Source of the DNA: an uncultured Clostridium sp.
Lineage (GTDB): Bacteria; Bacillota; Clostridia; Lachnospirales; Lachnospiraceae
Assembly (NCBI GenBank): GCA_900555045.1
Contig: USJW01000156.1
Span: 1-9,036, forward strand
DNA: 9,036 bases
Reading direction: 5' to 3'
A program made the position numbers and the translations under genes. The notes beneath the pieces are model-generated. The model ran no database searches and was not told the DNA's origin. It worked only from the letters and a program-made list of their open reading frames with translations. Shown here one piece after another: positions 1-5,929 of this stretch; position 1 is the stretch's first letter; every line of letters begins with the position of its first letter.

Positions 1-3
1 GGG

Positions 4-50
4 TGTAGCAAAAACTATATAATGTATTGGGGGGTTACGTCTATTATAAT
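4..50 (+). promoter_or_regulatory. Possible promoter with an imperfect Crp-type site at the left edge
   Basis: A TATAAT hexamer lies at 45-50, inside TTATAAT, with no good -35 box. Upstream, 4-19 reads TGTAGCAAAAACTATA. This is TGTAG-N6-CTATA, one base away from the TGTAG-N6-CTACA core of the perfect palindrome at 238-255. The centre (11.5) lies about 45 bp before the start point predicted from that -10 box, roughly where a class II activator would sit. A second TATAAT overlaps the site at 18-23. The first 319 bases contain no gene I can support, so this promoter would produce a short leader or small RNA ending at the 149-197 terminator, or belong to something left of the window. AT-rich sequence yields such matches easily. 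Confidence 0.3.
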
Positions 51-148
51 ACCACATGGATCCCTGAAATGCTGCACAGAATTTTTAGTTTGTCACAACT
101 AATTTTATATAATTTGCCGGGCCCCGGCGGATTTACCGGGGAAGCGGG

Positions 149-199
149 CAAAAAACGGTTTTCAGAGGCCGTCGCAGGATGGGAGAGCCGTTTTTTGTT
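149..199 (+). terminator. Intrinsic terminator before the CyuA-like operon
   Basis: CAAAAAACGG at 149-158 is exactly complementary to CCGTTTTTTG at 188-197. The pairing continues inward to 163/183 with two G-U pairs, giving 15 continuous pairs with the A-run facing the T-run. The G-U pairs would become A-C mismatches on the other strand, so it works best as a plus-strand terminator. It would stop transcription entering from the left and insulate the operon promoter downstream. Just before it, 122-127 (CCCCGG) can pair with 136-141 (CCGGGG), so the RNA leading into it is well structured. I could not match that stretch to a riboswitch class I know. Confidence 0.6.
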
Positions 200-237
200 G
201 TGCCTTATGCGCATGCGGTGGAAAATAATGTCATATT

Positions 238-255
238 TTGTAGCAATTGCTACAA
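238..255. promoter_or_regulatory. Perfect 18-bp palindromic operator, Crp/Fnr-type
   Basis: TTGTAGCAATTGCTACAA is a perfect palindrome centred at 246.5. Its core TGTAG-N6-CTACA has the same arm length and spacing as the CRP consensus TGTGA-N6-TCACA, with different inner bases. It lies about 42 bp before the start point predicted from the TAAAAT box at 277-282, the class II activator position, or about 58 bp before that predicted from the TATAAT box at 293-298, near the class I position. The likely protein is the Crp/Fnr regulator at 1587-2240. A Rex-type site (TTGT...ACAA, also 18 bp) is an alternative, but its usual inner bases are absent. Confidence 0.65.
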
Positions 256-276
256 CCAAATAAGGGTTACATACTT

Positions 277-298
277 TAAAATAGATTTCGGTTATAAT
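277..298 (+). promoter_or_regulatory. Promoter -10 region(s) of the CyuA-like operon
   Basis: Two candidate -10 hexamers lie between the palindrome and the first gene: TAAAAT at 277-282 and TATAAT at 293-298. Neither has a recognisable -35 box at 16-18 bp, as expected where an activator replaces it. The first would give a leader of about 30 nt including the ribosome binding site. The second would start the RNA almost on the Shine-Dalgarno sequence (306-312), which is less comfortable. I slightly prefer the first. Confidence 0.45.
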
Positions 299-319
299 GT
301 GACGGAAGGAGGGCAGTGG

Positions 320-1585
320 ATGACCGACAAGAATCAAAAAATATTGGATGAGTTGAAGAGCAAGAGCATCCTGTCCATGGGCGGGACCGAGGCCGTCAGC
401 GTGGCCTACTCCGTCGCCTATGCCAGACAGAAGTCCAAGGGAGAGCTCAAGAAGATCCAGATCACGGTGGATTCCAGCATCTTCAAGAACGGGTTGAATG
501 TGATCATCCCGGGCTGTGAGGAGCGGGGGCTGGACTTTGCCGCGGCGCTGGGCTATGTGTGCGGCCGCGTGGAGGACCGGCTGCAGCTCCTGTCACACTA
601 CGGTGAGGAGGAGGTGCGCCAGGCCAAGAAGCTGCTGGCCCAGGGCAAGGTATCCATCACCATCAAGGACGACTGCGACAAGCTCTACATCGAGACGCTC
701 ATCGAGAGCGGAGAGAACATTGTGCGCGTCCTGATCCTGGACTTCCACTTAAATGTTATCTCCGAGGAGATCGTCACAAAAATCGAGGATCTGCAGGAGT
801 GCACGGCGAAGCTGGACCTAAACTACATCAAGAATGAGGGGTTGGGTCTGGAGGATTTCATCGGCTTTGTGGAGCAGGTGGATCTAAGCGAGCTGGAGTT
901 CATCCGGGAGGGGTTAAAGTACAATCTGGCGCTGGCACAGTGCCGAGATGAAAGAAGCCTGACCACCTGCTTTGAGAGCTCCCTAGAGCACTTCGGGATC
1001 GGCGAGGACATGATCACCTACACCCAGAACCTGTGCATGCGTGCGTGCGAGGCCCGGATCCGCGGGGCGAAGCTGCCGATCATGACGGCGGTGGGCAGCG
1101 CCAACTACGGATTGGCCATCTACCTGGCCGGCTACGGCGTGGGCAGCAGACTTGGGGCCTCCGAGGAGCAGATCCTGCGGGCCATCGCGCTGTCCAACCT
1201 GATGAGTCTCTACGTGAATTCCTACGTGGGCTCCATCTCCGCGGTCTGCGACTGCGGGTTTGCGGTGGGGATCGGCACGGCCGTCAGCACCACGTACCTG
1301 TTAGGCGGGGACTACGACGCCATGGAGCGGGCGGTAAAGAACATGCTGGGCAGCGTCACGGGAATCATCTGCGAGGGGAACCGGCTCAAATGCGCCTGGA
1401 AGATCGGGCTGTCTGTGGCCTGGGCCATCAAATCGGCGTTTCTGGCCATGGAATCGGGCGAGTTCGAGAGCGAGGGCTTTCTGGACAACAGCCTGGACCG
1501 GATTCTGGAGAACATTGCGCAGATTTACAATCCACTTTCCAATACGATCAACCAGACGATTGTGGATATCATAATGGGGAAATAG
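320..1585 (+). CDS. L-cysteine desulfidase/UPF0597 (CyuA-like) family protein lacking the catalytic cysteine
   Basis: This 421-residue protein matches the L-cysteine desulfidase family (E. coli CyuA/YhaM, M. jannaschii CdsB, related to the Fe-S serine dehydratase alpha chain) along its whole length. Shared blocks include KNGLNVIIPG (57-66 region), AAALG (74-78), GKVSITIKDDCD (109-120) and the C-terminal cysteine half. Family members degrade L-cysteine to pyruvate, ammonia and sulfide using a [4Fe-4S] cluster in the cytoplasm. The probable cluster ligands are present: C310 (SAVC), C351 and C358 (IICEGNRLKC). The N-terminal GCTEP signature, which carries the catalytic cysteine, reads GGTEA here, with Gly22 (codon 383-385) in place of Cys. 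The central GSGNQG motif reads GSANYG (259-264). Ordinary desulfidase chemistry is therefore doubtful, and it may act on another substrate or have a binding role. The start at 320 is chosen for AAGGAGG at 306-312. The in-frame extension to 179 runs back through promoter and terminator. It is the first gene of the operon. Confidence 0.85.
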   Translation: MTDKNQKILDELKSKSILSMGGTEAVSVAYSVAYARQKSKGELKKIQITVDSSIFKNGLNVIIPGCEERGLDFAAALGYVCGRVEDRLQLLSHYGEEEVRQAKKLLAQGKVSITIKDDCDKLYIETLIESGENIVRVLILDFHLNVISEEIVTKIEDLQECTAKLDLNYIKNEGLGLEDFIGFVEQVDLSELEFIREGLKYNLALAQCRDERSLTTCFESSLEHFGIGEDMITYTQNLCMRACEARIRGAKLPIMTAVGSANYGLAIYLAGYGVGSRLGASEEQILRAIALSNLMSLYVNSYVGSISAVCDCGFAVGIGTAVSTTYLLGGDYDAMERAVKNMLGSVTGIICEGNRLKCAWKIGLSVAWAIKSAFLAMESGEFESEGFLDNSLDRILENIAQIYNPLSNTINQTIVDIIMGK

Positions 1586-1586
1586 T

Positions 1587-2240
1587 ATGGTGAGAGGGGA
1601 AAAGAAAAAGGTGAGGGAGCTGATCCGCGACTGTTCCACGCAGATCGAGCTTCCCAAAGGTCAGATGATCCACTTTCCGGGCACCAGGGACTCCAGCATC
1701 TACTACATCGTGAGGGGGACGGTGCGGTTCGTGCTCAACAGCTACGACGGGAATGAGAAGATACTGTACATACTGGGCCAGGATCATTTTTTCAACGAGG
1801 AAATTTTGTTTCAACCCCACGAGGTGGTGGCGAGCGTGGTCTGCAACGAGGCGTGCACGCTGTGGAAGATCGACTCCTCCGTGCACGGGGAGCTGATGAA
1901 AAATGCAGATTTCGTGCAGGCCGTGTGCCAGGGGATGATCCGCAAGAACGACCGCCTGCGCCAGGAGATCGAGAACATCTCGTTCATGTCCTGCAAGCAG
2001 AGGATCCTTCGGATTTTTGCGGGGGAGTGCAGCAGGGAACGGCTGTACGACCAGAATTGGTATGATATTGAGCGGCGTTACACGCACCAGGAGCTGGCCA
2101 GCATCATCGGGGCGAACCGGGTGACGGTCAGCAAGCTGATTGCGGAGCTGTGCGAGGAGAATAAACTTCGCAACATCAACCGGAAGATCCAGATTCACCG
2201 GGATGTTGTGAAGGGAAAGGAGGGGGAGTATGGAGTTTAA
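1587..2240 (+). CDS. Crp/Fnr-family transcriptional regulator
   Basis: This 217-residue regulator has a cyclic-nucleotide-binding-like beta-barrel (about 20-110), a long dimerisation helix (about 115-145) and a winged helix-turn-helix (about 150-207). Its recognition segment, NRVTVSKLIAEL (177-188), aligns with E. coli CRP SRETVGRILKML. The arginine that reads the outer G of the half-site is kept (R178). CRP Glu181 is Val179 and Arg185 is Lys183, so a non-standard half-site is expected. The canonical cAMP-binding arginine/glutamate cassette is not visible, so the ligand is unknown. Seven cysteines are present, including C86 and C90, but not the N-terminal Fnr cluster pattern. The gene starts one base after the upstream stop codon, implying translational coupling. 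GGGGA at 1576-1580 is the likely ribosome binding site. It probably controls its own operon through the palindrome at 238-255. Confidence 0.85.
   Translation: MVRGEKKKVRELIRDCSTQIELPKGQMIHFPGTRDSSIYYIVRGTVRFVLNSYDGNEKILYILGQDHFFNEEILFQPHEVVASVVCNEACTLWKIDSSVHGELMKNADFVQAVCQGMIRKNDRLRQEIENISFMSCKQRILRIFAGECSRERLYDQNWYDIERRYTHQELASIIGANRVTVSKLIAELCEENKLRNINRKIQIHRDVVKGKEGEYGV
2216..2223 (+). promoter_or_regulatory. Strong ribosome binding site inside the regulator gene
   Basis: AAAGGAGG lies 6 bases before the ATG at 2230 and within the last codons of the Crp/Fnr gene. It fixes the start of the TSCPD gene and shows that the 11-base overlap is genuine. Confidence 0.75.
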
Positions 2241-2484
2241 GTATGTGCCGAAGGGCGTCTGCTCCAAGGAGTTTCACTTTGAGATGGACGGCGACCAGAT
2301 CCGGCATGTGGACGTGGTGGGCGGCTGCCCCGGCAACCTGCTGGGGATCAGCAAGCTGATCAGCGGAAAGAACGCCGACGAGGTGATTTCCATGTTCAAG
2401 GGCTTAAAATGCGGACAGCGCCCCACGTCATGCCCGGAGCAGATCGCATTTGCGCTGGAAGCGTATCAGAAAGAACACAAATAA
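2230..2484 (+). CDS. Small TSCPD-domain protein (TIGR03905-type)
   Basis: This 84-residue protein is almost entirely one TSCPD domain, a fold also found at the C-terminus of adenosylcobalamin-dependent ribonucleotide reductases and as free-standing small proteins in Clostridia. Four cysteines fit the family pattern: C11 (GVCSKEF), C33 (GGCPGN), C61 (KCGQ) and C68 (TSCPEQ). They probably bind a metal or act as redox thiols. The signature reads TSCPE rather than TSCPD, a conservative change. The exact cellular role of the free-standing form is not established. Its first 11 bases overlap the regulator gene, and a perfect ribosome binding site precedes it, so it is co-expressed with its neighbours. 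Its place beside a desulfidase-like protein suggests, but does not prove, a link with thiol or sulfur metabolism. Confidence 0.82.
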   Translation: MEFKYVPKGVCSKEFHFEMDGDQIRHVDVVGGCPGNLLGISKLISGKNADEVISMFKGLKCGQRPTSCPEQIAFALEAYQKEHK

Positions 2485-2507
2485 ACGAACGATGAAGAGG
2501 TAAACGT

Positions 2508-3671
2508 ATGATTACAACAGGATTTGGTTTTATATCATTTGTACTGTTTTTCACGGCAGTGGTGCTGGCGGTCACCAAAAAACATCCGTCCAAGATCTAT
2601 AAGTTTATCCCGCCGGTGATTATGATCTATATCGGCGCGATGGTGATGTACACGCTGGGCGTGTGGGAGATGAACGAGAGCGTGTCCACGACCCGCGCGG
2701 CGTTTATCAACAACCTGGTGCCGGTCATGATCTTCCTCATGTGCCTGCGCTGCAACTTAAAGGAGATCATTAAATTAGGGCCGAGGCTGACGCTCACGTT
2801 CTTCTCGGCAACCTTCTCCATCGCCCTGGGCTTCATTTTATCCTACCTGATCTTTAGGGGCTTCTTTGAGAGCGACACGCACCTGGCCTTCGCGTCCATG
2901 AGCGCCGGCTGGATGGGCGGAACCCAGAACTTCCTGGCCGTCAAGAGCGCCCTGGGCGTCAGCGACGAGTCCATGACCTACACCCTGCTCATGGGCAACA
3001 TCAACTACTCCATCCTGATCATGATCCTGGTGGCCATCGGCGGCTTCAAGGACAAGTTCAACGCATGGACCAAGACCGATGTGCGCCCCATCGAGAAGAT
3101 CTGCCGCAAGTTAGGAAATGACGAGGCACAGCAGGAGCGGACCACCTACTTAGACCTGATGCTGATCCTGGGCATGGGCATGATGGTCTCCACCGTATCC
3201 CAGTACCTGTCCACCGTGCTGCCGCGCATCGGTTTCATCGAGGCCAGCATCTGGAAGATCCTGATCGCCACCTTTATCGGTATCGGCTTTGCGCTGACCA
3301 AGGTTGGAAAGATGAGAGGAATCGACGAGATTTCCAATATCTCCCTGTACCTGATCCTGATTCTGACCGCCTCCAACGTGAACCTGGCCGCGCTGTTAAA
3401 GGCCCCCATCTACATCCTGGCCGGTATGGTGATCCTGCTCATCCACTTCACCATCATGATCGTGCTCGCCAAGCTGTTTAAGCTGGACCTGTTCACCTGC
3501 GGAATCGCCTCCATCGCCAACGTGGGCGGTGTTGCGTCCGCTCCGATCATCGCGGCGACCTACGACAAGAACCTGGTTTCCGTGTCGGTTCTGATGTCTC
3601 TTTTGGGCGACCTGGCCGGAACGTTCATCGCACTTGGAATTGCACAGCTGCTGATTGGAATTGTCGGATAG
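2508..3671 (+). CDS. DUF819 family integral membrane protein, candidate transporter
   Basis: This 387-residue, very hydrophobic protein has about nine to eleven membrane segments, for example near residues 2-22, 32-52, 66-82, 94-116, 157-180 and 215-238, with more up to the C-terminus. Two glycine-rich motifs mark it as DUF819 (YjcL-like): SAGWMGGTQNF, about a third of the way in, and ANVGGVASAPIIAATY, near the end, followed by a conserved LLGDLAGT segment. Both motifs probably line a pore-like core. The family is predicted to transport small molecules, but I know of no settled substrate. The length is normal for the family. It starts 23 bases after the TSCPD stop codon with AAGAGG at 2495-2500, so it belongs to the same operon. 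By analogy with cyuA-cyuP of E. coli, where a desulfidase is paired with an unrelated amino-acid permease, it may import the substrate of the first gene's product. That is inference. Confidence 0.85.
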   Translation: MITTGFGFISFVLFFTAVVLAVTKKHPSKIYKFIPPVIMIYIGAMVMYTLGVWEMNESVSTTRAAFINNLVPVMIFLMCLRCNLKEIIKLGPRLTLTFFSATFSIALGFILSYLIFRGFFESDTHLAFASMSAGWMGGTQNFLAVKSALGVSDESMTYTLLMGNINYSILIMILVAIGGFKDKFNAWTKTDVRPIEKICRKLGNDEAQQERTTYLDLMLILGMGMMVSTVSQYLSTVLPRIGFIEASIWKILIATFIGIGFALTKVGKMRGIDEISNISLYLILILTASNVNLAALLKAPIYILAGMVILLIHFTIMIVLAKLFKLDLFTCGIASIANVGGVASAPIIAATYDKNLVSVSVLMSLLGDLAGTFIALGIAQLLIGIVG

Positions 3672-3704
3672 CTGTTTGAGAAATAGGGGGCTGTTTGCCG
3701 GATG

Positions 3705-3757
3705 GCCGCCGCGGGGGAAAACCGCGGCGGCGCCGGGAAACGGCCTTTGTTGTTTTG
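3705..3757 (+). terminator. GC-rich double hairpin between the DUF819 gene and the aminopeptidase gene
   Basis: GCCGCCGCGG (3705-3714) pairs perfectly with CCGCGGCGGC (3722-3731) around a GGGAAAA loop. A second small hairpin, GCCG-GGAAA-CGGC (3732-3744), follows and leads into CTTTGTTGTTTTG. The T-tract is interrupted, so termination may be partial. It could end the operon or reduce read-through into the aminopeptidase gene. I see no clear promoter between it and the next start codon. Confidence 0.5.
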
Positions 3758-3774
3758 TGAAGGAAAGAGAGAGT

Positions 3775-5598
3775 ATGATGGTGAGAGAGAGAATTGAAGC
3801 GCTCAGGGAGCGGATGCGCCGGGAGGGGATGGACGCCTACATGGTTCCCACGGCGGATTTTCACGGCTCCGAGTATGTGGGCGCATATTTTAAGTGCCGG
3901 GAGTATTTGAGCGGCTTTACCGGGTCCGCGGGCACCCTTGTGGTGACCGGGACGGAGGCCGGGCTGTGGGTGGACGGAAGGTATTTCGTGCAGGCGGAGG
4001 CCCAACTGGCCGGAAGCCCGATCCGGCTGTACCGGATGGGGATGGAGAACGTACCCAGCATCCGGGAGTTTTTGCTGGACCGGCTGCCCGAGGGAGGCGT
4101 GCTGGGATTTGACGGCCGCACGGTGTCCGCGGGGGAGGCCCGCGGGTTTGAGGAAGGGCTTTCGGGAAAGCACATCCGGCTGGCGGTCTCGAGGGATCTG
4201 GTGGGCGAAATCTGGGAGGAGCGGCCGCCGCTGTCCGAAAATCGCGTGTGGGTGCTCGGAGAGCGCTACGCGGGCCGGTCCGCAGCGGACAAGCTCGCGG
4301 CGGTGCGGGCGGCTATGCGGGAGTCCGGGGCGGACCTGCATGTGATCACCGCGCTGGACGACATCGCCTGGATTTTGAACATCCGGGGAAGCGATGTGCG
4401 CTGCAATCCGGTGGCGCTGGCCTACCTGGCCGTGTCGGAGGAAGCGTGTATTTTGTTCACGGGCCTGGGGGAGGAGGAGCCGTGGGGCGGCTTCGGAAAC
4501 CTGACGGAGGAGGCTGCGGCCCACCTGGCGGATCTGTCGGTGGAGGTGCGGCCCTACCACAGTGTGTACCGCTTTGCCGGGGAGGTGAGCGGGAGGACAA
4601 TCCTCATGGAGGCGAAAAAGGTGAACTGTGCGCTGTACACGGCCTTTGCGGCCGCCAACGAGATTGTGGAGGGCATGACGCCCGCCTCGCGGATGAAGGC
4701 GGTTAAAAACTTCGTGGAGGCCGAAAATCTGCGCCGGGTCCATGTGAAGGACGGCGTGGCCGTGACCCAGTTCATGTACTGGATGAAGAAAAATGCGGGG
4801 AAGATCCCCATGGACGAGATCACCGCGTCCGACTATCTGGATGGGCTGCGAAAGGAGCAGGGATGCCTGGATTTGAGCTTCCCGACCATCTCCGCCTACC
4901 GGGAGCACGGGGCCATCTGCCACTATATGGCCACCGGGGAGAGCAAAAAGCCCATCCAGGCGGAGGGGCTTTACCTGGTGGACTCGGGCGGGCAGTACCT
5001 GGAGGGCACCACGGACATCACCCGCACCTTCGCGCTGGGGCCTGTGAGCGGCGAGGAGCGGGAGCTGTTCACCGCCGTGGCGGTGGGGATGCTGCGGCTT
5101 GCGGACGCAAAGTTCCTCTATGGCTGCCGCGGGCGCAACCTGGACTACATCGCCAGGGAAGAGCTGTGGCGCCGCGGATTGGACTTTAACCACGGCACCG
5201 GCCACGGGGTCGGATATCTCCTGAACGTGCACGAGCGTTCCAACGGGTTTGGCTGGCGGGATGTGCCGGGCAAGGACGACAACGCGGTCCTGGAGGAGGG
5301 GATGGTGACCTCCGACGAGCCGGGAATCTACCTGGAGGGCCGCTTCGGCGTGCGCATCGAGAACCTGCTTTTGTGCGTGAAGCGGGAGAAAAATGAGTAC
5401 GGCCAGTTCATGGGCTTTGAGTCCCTGACCTGCGTACCCATCGACTTGGACGCCATCGACACGGCCGTTATGACGGATCGGGACGTGGAGCTGCTGAACA
5501 ATTATCACCGGAGGGTGTATGAGACGCTGGAGCCGTACTTTGAGGGGGAAGAGAAGGAATGGCTGCGGGAGTATACGCGGGAGATTGAAAAGCGGTGA
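3775..5598 (+). CDS. pepP: Xaa-Pro aminopeptidase (aminopeptidase P, M24B)
   Basis: This 607-residue cytoplasmic metallopeptidase removes the N-terminal residue from peptides whose second residue is proline. It has the long three-domain architecture of the XPNPEP1 type: two creatinase-like N-terminal domains (about 1-130 and 155-300), the pita-bread catalytic domain (about 310-535) and the short C-terminal M24_C extension (about 545-607). All five dimetal ligands are visible: D403 and D414 (VDSGGQYLEGTTD), H477 (HGTGHGVG), E515 (SDEPGIY) and E529 (VRIENL). The second-shell histidines H473 and H486 are also present, so it should be active. The start at 3775 is preferred, with AAGGA at 3760-3764. 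ATG 3778 is an equally possible neighbour. The longer reading from 3655 would cross the hairpin and overlap the DUF819 gene. It has no signal peptide. The symbol follows the enzyme class. Whether it is co-transcribed with the operon upstream is uncertain. Confidence 0.93.
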   Translation: MMVRERIEALRERMRREGMDAYMVPTADFHGSEYVGAYFKCREYLSGFTGSAGTLVVTGTEAGLWVDGRYFVQAEAQLAGSPIRLYRMGMENVPSIREFLLDRLPEGGVLGFDGRTVSAGEARGFEEGLSGKHIRLAVSRDLVGEIWEERPPLSENRVWVLGERYAGRSAADKLAAVRAAMRESGADLHVITALDDIAWILNIRGSDVRCNPVALAYLAVSEEACILFTGLGEEEPWGGFGNLTEEAAAHLADLSVEVRPYHSVYRFAGEVSGRTILMEAKKVNCALYTAFAAANEIVEGMTPASRMKAVKNFVEAENLRRVHVKDGVAVTQFMYWMKKNAGKIPMDEITASDYLDGLRKEQGCLDLSFPTISAYREHGAICHYMATGESKKPIQAEGLYLVDSGGQYLEGTTDITRTFALGPVSGEERELFTAVAVGMLRLADAKFLYGCRGRNLDYIAREELWRRGLDFNHGTGHGVGYLLNVHERSNGFGWRDVPGKDDNAVLEEGMVTSDEPGIYLEGRFGVRIENLLLCVKREKNEYGQFMGFESLTCVPIDLDAIDTAVMTDRDVELLNNYHRRVYETLEPYFEGEEKEWLREYTREIEKR

Positions 5599-5608
5599 GA
5601 ATAAATGG

Positions 5609-5656
5609 ACAGGGAACAGACGGAAAGGGATTATGACCGGCTGTTCCCTGTTTTTT
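5609..5656 (+). terminator. Strong intrinsic terminator after the aminopeptidase gene
   Basis: ACAGGGAACAG (5609-5619) is exactly complementary to CTGTTCCCTGT (5641-5651). A short CGG/CCG pairing lies inside the loop (5621-5623 with 5637-5639), and six T residues follow (5651-5656). It starts 11 bases after the stop codon and closes the transcription unit. Confidence 0.9.
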
Positions 5657-5668
5657 GGGAGTGGGGGA

Positions 5669-5870
5669 CAAGTGGAATACGTCAACGATGTGAACCGGGA
5701 ATACACGGAAGTGTTGCTGGAGTTTAACGTCAATGGTTTAATGGATACAGCTTACGGTTGCGGGAATAAACGCCTGGCCAACGTGAAGTTTACTGGCTGG
5801 ACGGGGGACTACACCTGTGACCCGGGGCAGCGTGACCAAAGTGACGGATGACAACGGCGGGATACTGTAA
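5669..5870 (+). pseudogene. Remnant of an RHS/YD-repeat core domain, frameshifted
   Basis: The frame beginning at 5669 reads VEYVNDVNREYTEVLLEF, then a degraded stretch to GDYTCD. This is the recognisable core-domain text of clostridial RHS proteins (YVNDVTRENTEVLVE-like). The next expected block, GRGSVTxLTDxxGxIL, is present as GSVTKVTDDNGGIL but in another frame (GGC at 5826 to the TAA at 5868). The junction GAC-C-CGG-GGC suggests two bases were lost from an original GAC-GGC-CGG-GGC. There is no start codon, ribosome binding site or repeat region, and the terminator at 5609-5656 cuts it off from upstream transcription. Intact RHS proteins are large polymorphic toxins delivered against competitors. 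Only about 65 codons survive, lying directly before an immunity-type gene. Confidence 0.75.
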
Positions 5871-5929
5871 CGTGCCGAATGCTCACTTCCTGCGTTCAAA
5901 GAAAACTGACAGCATTTTAAGGAGAAAAG

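Noticed and set aside
110..200. Riboswitch in front of the operon
   Set aside because: I compared the structured stretch by eye with the glycine, c-di-GMP-I, ZTP, fluoride and guanidine types and found no conserved core. It also ends in a terminator upstream of the operon's own promoter.
238..255. Rex redox-sensor operator
   Set aside because: The 18-bp TTGT...ACAA frame agrees, but the usual inner GAA/TTC or TAA/TTA bases are absent, while Crp-type spacing and an adjacent Crp-type gene fit better. It is kept only as an alternative.
27..263. 78-codon plus-strand frame in the leader
   Set aside because: It starts on a TTG without a ribosome binding site, runs through the terminator hairpin and has no family-like features.
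179..319. 47-residue N-terminal extension of the desulfidase-like gene
   Set aside because: It starts within the terminator stem, crosses the palindrome and the promoter, has no ribosome binding site, and does not resemble the family's N-terminus. AAGGAGG at 306-312 fixes the start at 320.
1569..2267. 232-codon minus-strand frame opposite the Crp/Fnr gene
   Set aside because: It covers a well-supported regulator, has no credible ribosome binding site, and its low-complexity text is typical of an antisense shadow.
3625..5733. 702-codon minus-strand frame opposite the aminopeptidase gene
   Set aside because: It is a shadow of a GC-rich gene. Its composition is dominated by His, Pro, Arg and Leu, it has no motif, and the plus strand encodes a complete enzyme with all its metal ligands.
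5519..5851. 110-codon frame overlapping the end of the aminopeptidase gene as a real gene
   Set aside because: Its first 50 codons are an out-of-frame reading of the aminopeptidase end and the terminator. Only the last part carries meaning, as the RHS remnant.
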